Source of the DNA: an uncultured bacterium
Lineage (GTDB): Bacteria > Bacteroidota > Bacteroidia > Bacteroidales > Bacteroidaceae
Length of the DNA stretch: 11,355 nt
NCBI GenBank assembly: GCA_945788485.1
Contig: CALZMB010000044.1
Location: 1 to 11,355, forward strand
Direction of reading: 5' to 3'
Position numbers and translations under genes: made by a program. The stretch's first letter is position 1. The number at the start of each line of letters is the position of its first letter. The notes below the pieces were generated by a model. It worked only from the letters and a program-made list of their open reading frames with translations. It had not been told where the DNA came from and made no database searches. Shown here one piece after another: positions 1-7,403 of this stretch.

Positions 1-50
1 GGACCTCCAGATTATGAGTCTGTTGCTCTAACCAACTGAGCTACAAGTCC
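1..50 (-). tRNA. tRNA with CAT anticodon, probably elongator tRNA-Met (3' part outside window)
   Basis: Read on the minus strand from position 50, the sequence gives an acceptor strand GGACTTG, a D arm with stem GCTC/GAGC and an AGTTGGTTA loop, and an anticodon loop CTCATAA. The anticodon CAT occupies positions 14-16. The T arm and 3' acceptor strand lie beyond the left edge. The anticodon stem lacks the three G-C pairs of initiator tRNA, so this is elongator tRNA-Met or, less likely, the tRNA-Ile whose C34 is modified to lysidine. The missing half prevents a choice between these two. Confidence 0.9.
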
Positions 51-90
51 GAAACCACATAGTGGTTGCCGCAATGGTTGAATTGCGGTG

Positions 91-122
91 CAAAGTTACT
101 ACATTTTTCTGTTTCCACCAAA
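91..122 (-). promoter_or_regulatory. Bacteroides-type promoter of the tRNA gene
   Basis: On the minus strand a TTTG (positions 122-119) is followed after 20 nt by TAACTTTG (98-91). This matches the Bacteroidota primary sigma factor consensus, TTTG near -33 and TAnnTTTG near -7. Transcription would begin near position 84, giving a tRNA leader of about 34 nt. The leader holds a small perfect inverted repeat (53-58 with 62-67). A second one (69-75 with 82-88) lies across the predicted start site. Confidence 0.75.
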
Positions 123-193
123 TATTTTATTTGTTTTTTTTCATTTGCATACAAAAAAGCGAGGTGGAGAGCGGCAAGAAAAATGGTTTAATG

Positions 194-225
194 TTTGGTG
201 TATTAGGATATTATTTGTAACTTTG
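194..225 (+). promoter_or_regulatory. Bacteroides-type promoter of the galactanase gene
   Basis: TTTG at 194-197 and TAACTTTG at 218-225 are separated by 20 nt, which fits the Bacteroidota promoter consensus. The -7 octamer and spacing are identical to those of the divergent tRNA promoter. The predicted transcript starts near 232 and leaves a 5' untranslated region of about 46 nt before the ATG at 279. That leader is AT-rich and has no clear Shine-Dalgarno sequence, which is normal for this phylum. Confidence 0.75.
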
Positions 226-278
226 CGACTGATATCTGTTCAAGCGGACAACAAATTCACAACATATCTATAATATAT

Positions 279-2015
279 ATGAGACACATTCTGGTTTTTC
301 TGTTCTGCACTCTGAGTGCAGCGTTGTGGGCTGACGATTTTGCTCTCGGAGCAGACATCAGCTGGTGTACAGAGATGGAGACGAAAGGGCATAAGTTGCG
401 CAACTTCAATGGCGAGGAGCGTGAGTGTACGGCTCTGATGCGTGAGTTGGGCATGAATGCCATACGGCTTCGCGTATGGGTGGACCCTTCTAAGCACGAC
501 AACTGGTGCGACAAGAATGATGTCCTTGTCAAGGCTCTGCGCGCAAAGCGTCTCGGCATGGACATCATGGTGGATTTCCACTACAGCGACTGGTGGGCTG
601 ACCCTGCGAAGCAGAACATCCCGAAGTCATGGGAGAAGCTGTCTTATAAGAAGATGTGCAAGGCTTTGGCTGCCCATACGGAGGAGGTTCTGACTTTCCT
701 TCGCGACAACGGCATCACGCCACGCTGGGTACAGGTGGGCAACGAGACGAGCAACGGCATGCTGTGGTCGGTGAAGTGCGACCCCGTCACTGGATGGGAG
801 ATAAAGGACGATCAGGGCAACACCACCATCACAAAGTCGATGGGGCATGTAGAGCATAACCCGGAGCAGTATGCGGGCTTCATCCGTGCGGGCTACGACG
901 CGGTGAAGAAGGTGTGTCCTGATGCTATCGTCATCGTGCATCTCGACAACGGTTTCGACGCCTCGCTCTACAATCATAATCTCGACATCGTGAAGCAGTA
1001 TGGTGGCAAATGGGACATGATAGGCATGTCGCTCTATCCGTATTGGGCAATGGAGGCGAAGAAAGAGCCTAACGCGTGGGTCACCATCTCTGACTGCATG
1101 AAGAACATCCGTCAGGTGTCGAAGAAATACGACTGTGACGTGATGATTGTGGAAACTGGCTTTGAGGTTGACGAGAGCCGCCCGTGGGTGATGGCGATGG
1201 GCAGGGAGCAGTATGCCGACATCATACGCCGCGCCAAGAACGAGACGGGCGGCCGCTGCAAAGGTGTCTTCTATTGGGAGCCGGAGTGTCAGCCGTCGCA
1301 ATACAAGCTCGGCGCGTTTGGCTCTGACGGACGTCCTACGGACATCATGCGCGCCCTTGCCGACGTGAATGTTGCGCAGGGTCTGAGGCACTACGACCGT
1401 CCTGTCGTCGAGATAAAGACGACGGAGGGCGACATCTATGTCGAGCTGATGAACGAGACGCCGATACACCGCGACGCTTTCTTGCGCATCACAGATTTGT
1501 GCGCCTTCGACAGTGTGCTCTTCCATCGCGTGATAAAGGATTTCATGATACAGTTCGGCGACCCGACGACAAAGAACGCTCCTCCCACATCGGTTGAGCA
1601 TCCGAGCGAGTTGCTTGGCGGGGGCGACTTCCTCACGGCAGACGGACAGACCTCTATGCCTGCGGAGATTCTCTATCCGCTGTTCTTCCACAAGCGTGGC
1701 GCGCTGGCTGGTGCACGCGAGCCTGACGACGTGAACCCTGAGAAGCGCAGCTCGTCGTCGCAGTTCTATATCATATGGGGCAAATGGCCTGCTGTCTCTG
1801 GCCGTGCGCCCTACGCTGAACTGTTAGGCTACTACAAGGAGTATCAGCAGCCTGGCACTCCATGGCTTGACGCGGGCTACACCGTCTTCGGGCAGGTGAT
1901 GGACGGTTTTGACACCGTCAACCGCATACAGCGCAGCCAGACCGACAGCAACGACCGTCCCGTGAAGGATGTCCGCATCCTCTCGATGAAACGTGTCGCC
2001 GTACCTAACCTCTGA
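279..2015 (+). CDS. secreted GH53 endo-beta-1,4-galactanase fused to a cyclophilin-type peptidyl-prolyl isomerase
   Basis: A 578-residue exported protein with two enzyme domains. Residues 1-18 form a signal peptide with likely cleavage after LWA; the Cys at residue 10 is not in a lipobox. Residues about 20-365 form a GH53 barrel, the family that cleaves beta-1,4-galactan such as pectic galactan or type I arabinogalactan side chains. The start GADISWCTEME is typical; the acid/base is expected to be E156 in QVGNE and the nucleophile E292 in VETG. Residues about 376-574 form a cyclophilin domain: FHRVIKDFMIQFGD (415-428) supplies Arg417, Phe422, Met423 and Gln425, which line the active site of cyclophilin A; SQFYI (494-498) and the TPWLDAGYTVFGQV segment also fit. 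The junction is in frame with a short linker and no frameshift sign. The gene has its own promoter and is convergent with the mannan operon. Each domain call is firm; the reason for joining them is unknown. Confidence 0.92.
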   Translation: MRHILVFLFCTLSAALWADDFALGADISWCTEMETKGHKLRNFNGEERECTALMRELGMNAIRLRVWVDPSKHDNWCDKNDVLVKALRAKRLGMDIMVDFHYSDWWADPAKQNIPKSWEKLSYKKMCKALAAHTEEVLTFLRDNGITPRWVQVGNETSNGMLWSVKCDPVTGWEIKDDQGNTTITKSMGHVEHNPEQYAGFIRAGYDAVKKVCPDAIVIVHLDNGFDASLYNHNLDIVKQYGGKWDMIGMSLYPYWAMEAKKEPNAWVTISDCMKNIRQVSKKYDCDVMIVETGFEVDESRPWVMAMGREQYADIIRRAKNETGGRCKGVFYWEPECQPSQYKLGAFGSDGRPTDIMRALADVNVAQGLRHYDRPVVEIKTTEGDIYVELMNETPIHRDAFLRITDLCAFDSVLFHRVIKDFMIQFGDPTTKNAPPTSVEHPSELLGGGDFLTADGQTSMPAEILYPLFFHKRGALAGAREPDDVNPEKRSSSSQFYIIWGKWPAVSGRAPYAELLGYYKEYQQPGTPWLDAGYTVFGQVMDGFDTVNRIQRSQTDSNDRPVKDVRILSMKRVAVPNL

Positions 2016-2086
2016 TTGTGGAGGCAGGAATAAAGGATACCTTGCTGACAAGCATCGTCAGTGGTTTGTAAAGCTCGCCGAGCGTA

Positions 2087-2150
2087 CATAAAAAGAGTGG
2101 CATGATACTTTGGTGAAAATGAAACCATGTATCATGCCACTCTTTTTATG
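2087..2150. terminator. perfect 22-bp stem hairpin, probable bidirectional terminator
   Basis: Positions 2087-2108 and 2129-2150 are exact reverse complements, and the 20-nt centre can form a short extra stem (2111-2114 with 2124-2127). The outer arms are an A-tract and a T-tract, so a transcript from either strand ends its stem in a U-run. The element lies 72 nt after the galactanase stop and about 200 nt after the GH36 stop, where two convergent units need separating. Termination is inferred from shape and position. Confidence 0.8.
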
Positions 2151-2218
2151 GTGGGTTCAATAAATGCGCTTTGTCAGATTTTGAGATTGTTTTTGAGGAC
2201 AAACTGAAAGTTGCAGAG

Positions 2219-2264
2219 CGTTTCTGTCCCCCGGGAAACGTTTCGGACCCCCGGGAAACGGGGG
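2219..2264. repeat. GC-rich 20-bp direct duplication with overlapping hairpins
   Basis: Two adjacent 20-bp units (2219-2238 and 2239-2258) agree at 18 of 20 positions and share the core CCCCCGGGAAA. A run of G follows, so CCCCC (2248-2252) can pair with GGGGG (2260-2264), or GTTTC (2240-2244) with GAAAC (2255-2259), but not both. The element lies in the 335-nt gap between the convergent galactanase and GH36 genes. It has no T-tract and does not look like a standard terminator. Apart from this and the hairpin at 2087-2150, nothing else is recognisable in the gap. Confidence 0.6.
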
Positions 2265-2350
2265 AACCGAATACTGTCTATGTGTGTACTGCCATACAGG
2301 CAGGTCGCAGGTCCTCCGTGGAGTTCCGTGCCCGTCCGTGTGATTGGATG

Positions 2351-4606
2351 TTATTCTGCCACGAGATAGATTACGCGGCTTGACCAGTCAACCAGCTTGC
2401 TCCATTCGAGGTCATGGCTGTAAGGCATTTCCAGGCCGTGCGCCATGAGATAGCTGCCGGTATATACCTTGCCTTCGGCGGGGAGAGGAGACTTGTCTAT
2501 TCTGTTCAGTTCGTGAACCTTGTATTTCTTCTCCGGGTCGAGACCTCGCATTTTTATTATCGGGAAGTGCTCGTTTTTGAAACATTCGAGTTTATACCAG
2601 TAGAAGACGGCTTTCTCTTTGTTCTCGGCGACATACATCAGCGACGCGAGGTTGTCTCCGTTGTAAGGCGAGTGCAGGCGGTAGAGGTCTCCAAACTGCA
2701 CCACAGGGCGTATCATCTTATAGTCGCTGATTGCCTGTCGGCATAGTGTCTTCTCCTCGTCGGTCATGTTCTTCGGCTGTATCTCCATGCCCAGTCTTCC
2801 TGACATGGCTACGTCGCATCTGAATTTCATTGATGTGGTGCGGAAGACGGCATGGTTTGGCACGGCAGAGATATGGCTTGCCATTGCGATGGCAGGGAAG
2901 AAATATGATGTTCCCCACTGCATGTAGATGCGTTGCAGAGCGTCTGTGTTGTCCGACACCCAGAACTCGTCGAAGTACGGCAGCAGTCCGTAGTTCGCCC
3001 TTCCTCCGCCCGATGCGCAGTCCTGTATGACGACATCCGGGTATTTCTCTCTGATGCGCTGGCACGTCTTTATCAGTCCGTCGTGGTATGCGATATAGAG
3101 ATGGCTCTGGTTGTCAGCAGAGAGATATTGCGAGCCGTGGTTCATCACTGGTGCGTTAGCGTCCCATTTTATGTATGCTATCTCGGGATATTTTGTCAGC
3201 AGTTCGTCAACGACGTTGAATACGAAGTCCTGCACCTTCGGGTTTGCCATGTCGAGCACGAGCTGCGTCCCTCCGCGTCCTTTGACAGGTTCTCTTTGCG
3301 GAGCTTTTATTATCCAGTCTGGATGTTTCTCGTAGAGTTCGGATGTCGTGTTTGTCATCTCCGGCTCAATCCAGATGCCGAACTTCACTCCGTTCTTTCG
3401 TGCGTCACGCAGCAGTCCGTCTATTCCTTCCGGCAGTTTCCGTGTATCAACCACCCAGTCTCCGAGGCTGGAGTTGTCGGTGAGGCGCGGGTATTTGTCT
3501 CCGAACCATCCGTCGTCCATGACGAATAGTTCTCCTCCCATCGACTTTATGTCCGCCATCATCTGGTCCATGCCCTTCTGGTTGATGTCGAAATACACTC
3601 CTTCCCATGAGTTTAGCAGAATCATACGCTCTGCATTGCCATGCCGCAGCTGATAGCGTCGTGCCCAGCGGTGGTAGGCGCGTGATGCTCCAGACAATCC
3701 TTCGTCAGAGAAGGTGTATGCGACATGCGGTGTGGCGAGTGTCTTTCCGCGCTGCAGATGATATTCTGAGTTCTCCGGTGCTATGCCTGCGAGGAAGTGG
3801 TGATACTCGTCCTCGCCGGTATCTACGGTCACGTTGAAGTTTCCGGAATACATCAGTGCCGCGCCGATGACATCCCCTTCGTTCTCTTTCGGTTTCCCTT
3901 CGAGGCTGAACATCACCTCCTGTCGGTCCGTTGTGGCGTTGCGCAGTCCGTCGCGGTTCTTTATCCTTAGCATCCCGTTCTGCAGTTTCTGCTCTGTCAG
4001 CTGTGCCTCTGCCGCCCACGAGCCATGGAAATGGCTTATCCACACGTCGCCTCGGCGTATGGGCATGGCAGACGACATGAACTGCGTCAGCGTCACTGTC
4101 TTCTTCTCGTTGTTCGTTATCTCCGTCCATGCTTCAATGATATCGACGTCTTTGTAGGCGAGGAAGAACAGTTTCACCACTATGGGATAGACGGGGTCTG
4201 AGAGTGTTACGGCGAGCTGCTGTCCCTTGCGCTGCGCGCTGTTGGGTGCTGTGTCTGTGATGTCTGTCACCTCGAAGTCTTTGCAGACGAGTTGTGTTGA
4301 GAGGTTTCCGTCGGCATGCCGCATGGCGAACGCCGCCTCTCCCTGTATGTGTGTCGCGCCGTAGGCGGGATAGATTTCTAAGCTGCTCCAGTTTGCTGTG
4401 GTAGGTGCTGGCAGCACACTGATATCATGCGCTGTGAGGCGCGTGCCGTAATACACGAATTTTGGTTCTTTGCCTTTCTCTATATCGAGCACAAGGGTGT
4501 TCGCCGGTGTATGCAGCGCCACATTCTCTGCCGCCGCAGGTATGGCGGTCAGGCACATCACAGCTATCCATGCTGTGCGTAGGATTTGTTTTGTTGTATG
4601 GTTCAT
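2351..4606 (-). CDS. exported GH36 alpha-galactosidase
   Basis: A 751-residue glycoside hydrolase, the usual length for family GH36, predicted to release alpha-1,6-linked galactose from galactomannan or galactomanno-oligosaccharides. Residues 1-26 form a signal peptide (cleavage near PAAA/EN, no lipobox), so it acts in the periplasm or outside. An N-terminal beta-sandwich region (about 30-310) precedes the barrel. Barrel motifs include FVMDDGWFG (361-369), IWIEPEM (411-417), YIKWDAN (478-484) with predicted nucleophile D482, CASGGGR (530-536), and FWVSDNTD (548-555) with predicted acid/base D552. It is the last gene of the operon, 127 nt after the epimerase stop, and that gap holds an octamer repeat array ending 18 nt before the start. 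Melibiose- or raffinose-type substrates cannot be excluded, but the mannan neighbours favour galactomannan side chains. Confidence 0.93.
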   Translation of the reverse strand: MNHTTKQILRTAWIAVMCLTAIPAAAENVALHTPANTLVLDIEKGKEPKFVYYGTRLTAHDISVLPAPTTANWSSLEIYPAYGATHIQGEAAFAMRHADGNLSTQLVCKDFEVTDITDTAPNSAQRKGQQLAVTLSDPVYPIVVKLFFLAYKDVDIIEAWTEITNNEKKTVTLTQFMSSAMPIRRGDVWISHFHGSWAAEAQLTEQKLQNGMLRIKNRDGLRNATTDRQEVMFSLEGKPKENEGDVIGAALMYSGNFNVTVDTGEDEYHHFLAGIAPENSEYHLQRGKTLATPHVAYTFSDEGLSGASRAYHRWARRYQLRHGNAERMILLNSWEGVYFDINQKGMDQMMADIKSMGGELFVMDDGWFGDKYPRLTDNSSLGDWVVDTRKLPEGIDGLLRDARKNGVKFGIWIEPEMTNTTSELYEKHPDWIIKAPQREPVKGRGGTQLVLDMANPKVQDFVFNVVDELLTKYPEIAYIKWDANAPVMNHGSQYLSADNQSHLYIAYHDGLIKTCQRIREKYPDVVIQDCASGGGRANYGLLPYFDEFWVSDNTDALQRIYMQWGTSYFFPAIAMASHISAVPNHAVFRTTSMKFRCDVAMSGRLGMEIQPKNMTDEEKTLCRQAISDYKMIRPVVQFGDLYRLHSPYNGDNLASLMYVAENKEKAVFYWYKLECFKNEHFPIIKMRGLDPEKKYKVHELNRIDKSPLPAEGKVYTGSYLMAHGLEMPYSHDLEWSKLVDWSSRVIYLVAE

Positions 4607-4624
4607 ATTGATTTATAGTTAACG

Positions 4625-4695
4625 AGTTGACAAGTTGACAAGTTGATAGCTTTTAGTTGATAAGTTGACGAGTGAAACAAGTAAACAAGTTATTT
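4625..4695. repeat. degenerate octamer array (AGTTGACR type) before the GH36 gene
   Basis: On the plus strand, eight degenerate units follow one another: AGTTGACA twice, AGTTGATA, a 6-nt interruption (4649-4654), AGTTGATA, AGTTGACG, then AGTGAAACA, AGTAAACA and AGTTATTT. On the operon transcript this reads as a G-poor leader of YGTCAACT units that ends 18 nt before the GH36 ATG. The same types of unit occur before the GH130 gene at 8606-8671. Confidence 0.75.
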
Positions 4696-4733
4696 GTTTC
4701 TACTGACAATACATTGTACATTAAAATTACCCC

Positions 4734-5999
4734 TCACTCCCCTATCCTTTCGATGAGTTCGAGGCACATTCTTGAGTTGTGGTACGGGCATTTCCAGAAG
4801 CCGGCGTGGTCGTCGTTAGTGTTTATATTGCCTTCCTTGTCGCAGCTCCAGTACCACTCTCCGTGTCTGTAGTCTATGAGGTTGTTCTTTATATATCTCC
4901 AGCATCCGATGGCTTTGTCAAGTGCGCGTTTGTCTCCGAAGTGCTGATAGATGTTATAGAAACCCACGACCGCCTCAGCCTGCACCCACCAGTGTCTGTC
5001 GTCGTCCGTGTGTCCGGTGTCGATATTTGCCTCGTGTGTCATCGAGCCGTCGCTGTTCAGTCCTTTCTCCGATGCCTTCGCCACCAGTCTGACAATGGGT
5101 TCAACACGTTCCAGCACCTCATTGTCTCCAAGCACTATTGCAGCCTCGTGCATCAGCCACGAGCATTCTATGTCGTGTCCGTAGCTCTCTAACCATCCCG
5201 CGCCGCGTGTCCAGTCCATTTCGAAGAACAGGTCGAGGTGGTGTGTCTCAGGGTTCAGTATTTTGTCTGTGAAGATGTCGATGAGGTTTCTCAGTGCCAC
5301 CTCCACCTTCGCCTTGTTGTTGATGTTCACCTCTCTGCCTGCCTGTTCCATCTCTGTCAGGCAGCGGAAGAAGTTTGTATATGGCTCAATGATGTGCAGG
5401 TGTGTGTTCTGCGATTTCGGATAGTTCGCGTCGAGTTCAGAGAGCCTCATGTCGGCTATCTCTCCCCATTGCCTTGTCTGCGCCTCGATATATCCGTTAT
5501 ACACTATGTCGAGCGAGTGGTCTTCTATGATATTGAAGAGGTTGAAGCAAATCTGCAGGGTTTCTTCCTTCTCTTCTTCGCTGACCTTGCTGTCGTTCAT
5601 CGTAGCGCGCACAAACTCGCTCATGCCGTAGAGCATGAAGCCGATGGCATAGAACTGCTTTTTCGTGTCTGCCGGCTTTCCGTCGTATGTCACTGCCCAG
5701 TATGTGCCTCCATAGACAGGGTCGATGAAGTGTTGCATGATATAGTCTTTCGCCCTTTTCGCCGCGGCGAGGTATTGTGGTTTGCGCAACACGCGGTATG
5801 CCGCGGCGAACGACCATAGGATTCGTGCATTGAGTATGCCGCCCTTATTTGCCGTCTTCACCAGCATCCCGTCGCCGCGCATCTGTCCGTAGAAGCCGCC
5901 GTTTTCGTTATCCTGCATATTGTCTAACCAGAAGGCGAGGATGTTCTCTTCAACGGTGTTCAGCATCTCGTTCCGCAGCGTCTGTAGTGTCTCTTTCAT
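4734..5999 (-). CDS. mannobiose/cellobiose 2-epimerase, AGE family, cytoplasmic
   Basis: A 421-residue protein of the N-acylglucosamine 2-epimerase superfamily, of (alpha/alpha)6-barrel fold, without a signal peptide. Residues expected in the active site by comparison with cellobiose 2-epimerases are R59 in NARILW, H200 in NTHLH, H275 and E278 in YGHDIECSWL, and H407 in CPYHNSR. The two histidines H275 and H407 would act as general acid and base. The reaction inverts C2 of the reducing-end sugar, turning beta-1,4-mannobiose into mannosylglucose for the adjacent GH130 enzyme. Placement with GH26, GH130 and a symporter favours mannobiose as the physiological substrate, as in the comparable Bacteroides fragilis operon; action on cellobiose is also usual in this family. 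It begins 27 nt after the symporter stop, so the two are almost surely cotranscribed. Confidence 0.92.
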   Translation of the reverse strand: MKETLQTLRNEMLNTVEENILAFWLDNMQDNENGGFYGQMRGDGMLVKTANKGGILNARILWSFAAAYRVLRKPQYLAAAKRAKDYIMQHFIDPVYGGTYWAVTYDGKPADTKKQFYAIGFMLYGMSEFVRATMNDSKVSEEEKEETLQICFNLFNIIEDHSLDIVYNGYIEAQTRQWGEIADMRLSELDANYPKSQNTHLHIIEPYTNFFRCLTEMEQAGREVNINNKAKVEVALRNLIDIFTDKILNPETHHLDLFFEMDWTRGAGWLESYGHDIECSWLMHEAAIVLGDNEVLERVEPIVRLVAKASEKGLNSDGSMTHEANIDTGHTDDDRHWWVQAEAVVGFYNIYQHFGDKRALDKAIGCWRYIKNNLIDYRHGEWYWSCDKEGNINTNDDHAGFWKCPYHNSRMCLELIERIGE

Positions 6000-6026
6000 A
6001 TTATTGATAAAAGGATAAGGTGGAGT

Positions 6027-7370
6027 TTATTTCTTTATCGGATAGACGTAAGCGAGTATGGTCATGATGACCGCGATGAAAGCGGGGAATAGCGAGAAGA
6101 GCACCCATATCATCGTGCGCACCGATTCTGTCACAGATGCTGGGTCGATGCTCTCGTTGCCCATCTCGTCAGCAATCATCGTTGCTCCTGCGATGCCGAG
6201 CAGCAGTGCTATTAGCGAGCCGGAGACAGCTCCGCCGAACTTCTGCGCCATCGTGCCTGACGAGAAAATCAGTCCGGTTGATGATGTGCCGAAGGTCTCT
6301 GTCGCATAGTCTGCCACGTCAGCATACATCGACCACAAGAGCGGCGAATAGATTCCCACGCCAACAGATGTCAGCACCACAAGGGCTATCATCAGCCATA
6401 TCGACGCCGGTGTCATCGGTATGAAGAAGAATGCGACGGAGAGGACGAGGCAAATCACCGACGCCCAGATGAACGCCATGCGCTTCGAGCCTACCCATGC
6501 CGTGAACTTCGGCGAGAGGCCTCCGAAGATCATGCACGTCACTTCGCCAAACGCCATGAAGACGGTGTAGTTGATAATCAGGCTGCCGATGGTGATGTCG
6601 CCGCCCATGCAGTATTGGAAGATATACGCCGCTACGGCGTAGCGGAAGCCGTTGAAGAAGTTTGTGCAGATGCCGATGGAGGTCAGCAAGAGCCACGGCT
6701 TGTTCTTGAAGAGGTTGGCGAACTGCCTGAACGAGAATTTCTCTGCCCTCACCTGCTTCACCCTCTCGCGTGTCAGCAGTCCGCAGGCGAGTGTCATCGC
6801 CGCGGCGAGGATGCCGAAGCCGGCTCCGAGCACAGCATACTGATGTGCATCAGAGCCGCCCACCATCTTCTGCAGATAGGGGAAGGAGAGCAGCGTGACG
6901 AAGCCCATGGCGTATGCGCCCACCATGCGGTACGACGAGAACTCGTTCTTCTCGTTGTCATCCTCTGTCATCACGCCGAGCAGCGAGCCGTAGGGCACGT
7001 TCACTGCCGTATAGACCACCATCATCAGCAGATAGAAGACGTATGCATAGACGCGCTTCGCCACGGGTCCGAAGTCTGGCGTGTAGAGCAGCAGCGCGAA
7101 GATCAGTCCGAAGGGTATCGCCCCGAAGATGAGCCAGGGGCGGTAGATGCCCCATCGCGACTGTGTGCGGTCGGCGAGGCTGCCCATCAGCGGGTCGGTC
7201 ACCACGTCGAACATACGCGCGATGAGCATCAGTGCCGCCGTGTCGGCAAGCGAAAGTCCGAAGACATTTGTGAAGTAGAAGGGGAAGGCGATAGACATGA
7301 TCTTCCATGTTATGCCTCCCGATGCGGCATCGCCGAGGGCGTAGCCTATCTTTTCTTTTATTGAAGCCAT
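6027..7370 (-). CDS. GPH-family (MelB-like) sugar:cation symporter, probable mannobiose importer
   Basis: A 447-residue, highly hydrophobic inner-membrane protein expected to span the membrane about 12 times. The N-terminal signature RMFDVVTDPLMGSLADRT (52-69), followed by SRWGIYRPW, is the family motif. Its D55 and D59 match the acidic pair that binds Na+ in melibiose permease, so cation-coupled uptake is likely. A second conserved block in the C-terminal half reads LLWSMYADVADYA, followed by GTSSTGLIFSSG. It lies between the phosphorylase (33 nt away) and the epimerase (27 nt away), so the likely cargo is mannobiose or a short manno-oligosaccharide made by the GH26 enzyme. The cargo is inferred from context; the family assignment is secure. 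Confidence 0.92.
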   Translation of the reverse strand: MASIKEKIGYALGDAASGGITWKIMSIAFPFYFTNVFGLSLADTAALMLIARMFDVVTDPLMGSLADRTQSRWGIYRPWLIFGAIPFGLIFALLLYTPDFGPVAKRVYAYVFYLLMMVVYTAVNVPYGSLLGVMTEDDNEKNEFSSYRMVGAYAMGFVTLLSFPYLQKMVGGSDAHQYAVLGAGFGILAAAMTLACGLLTRERVKQVRAEKFSFRQFANLFKNKPWLLLTSIGICTNFFNGFRYAVAAYIFQYCMGGDITIGSLIINYTVFMAFGEVTCMIFGGLSPKFTAWVGSKRMAFIWASVICLVLSVAFFFIPMTPASIWLMIALVVLTSVGVGIYSPLLWSMYADVADYATETFGTSSTGLIFSSGTMAQKFGGAVSGSLIALLLGIAGATMIADEMGNESIDPASVTESVRTMIWVLFSLFPAFIAVIMTILAYVYPIKK

Positions 7371-7403
7371 AATATATAAATAGGTGTAGGTGAGCTGCTT
7401 CGA

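Noticed and set aside
627..1691. 354-residue open frame antisense to the galactanase gene
   Set aside because: It is a by-product of codon bias in the GC-rich coding strand; composition is His/Arg-rich with no domain, whereas the plus-strand protein has clear catalytic motifs throughout.
2171..2383. 70-residue plus-strand frame after the galactanase gene
   Set aside because: It begins with TTG, contains the GC-rich duplication, runs into the antisense of the GH36 gene, and shows no recognisable protein feature.
6615..7364. 249-residue open frame antisense to the symporter gene
   Set aside because: Rich in His, Arg and Glu with no motif and exactly opposite a well-supported membrane protein gene.
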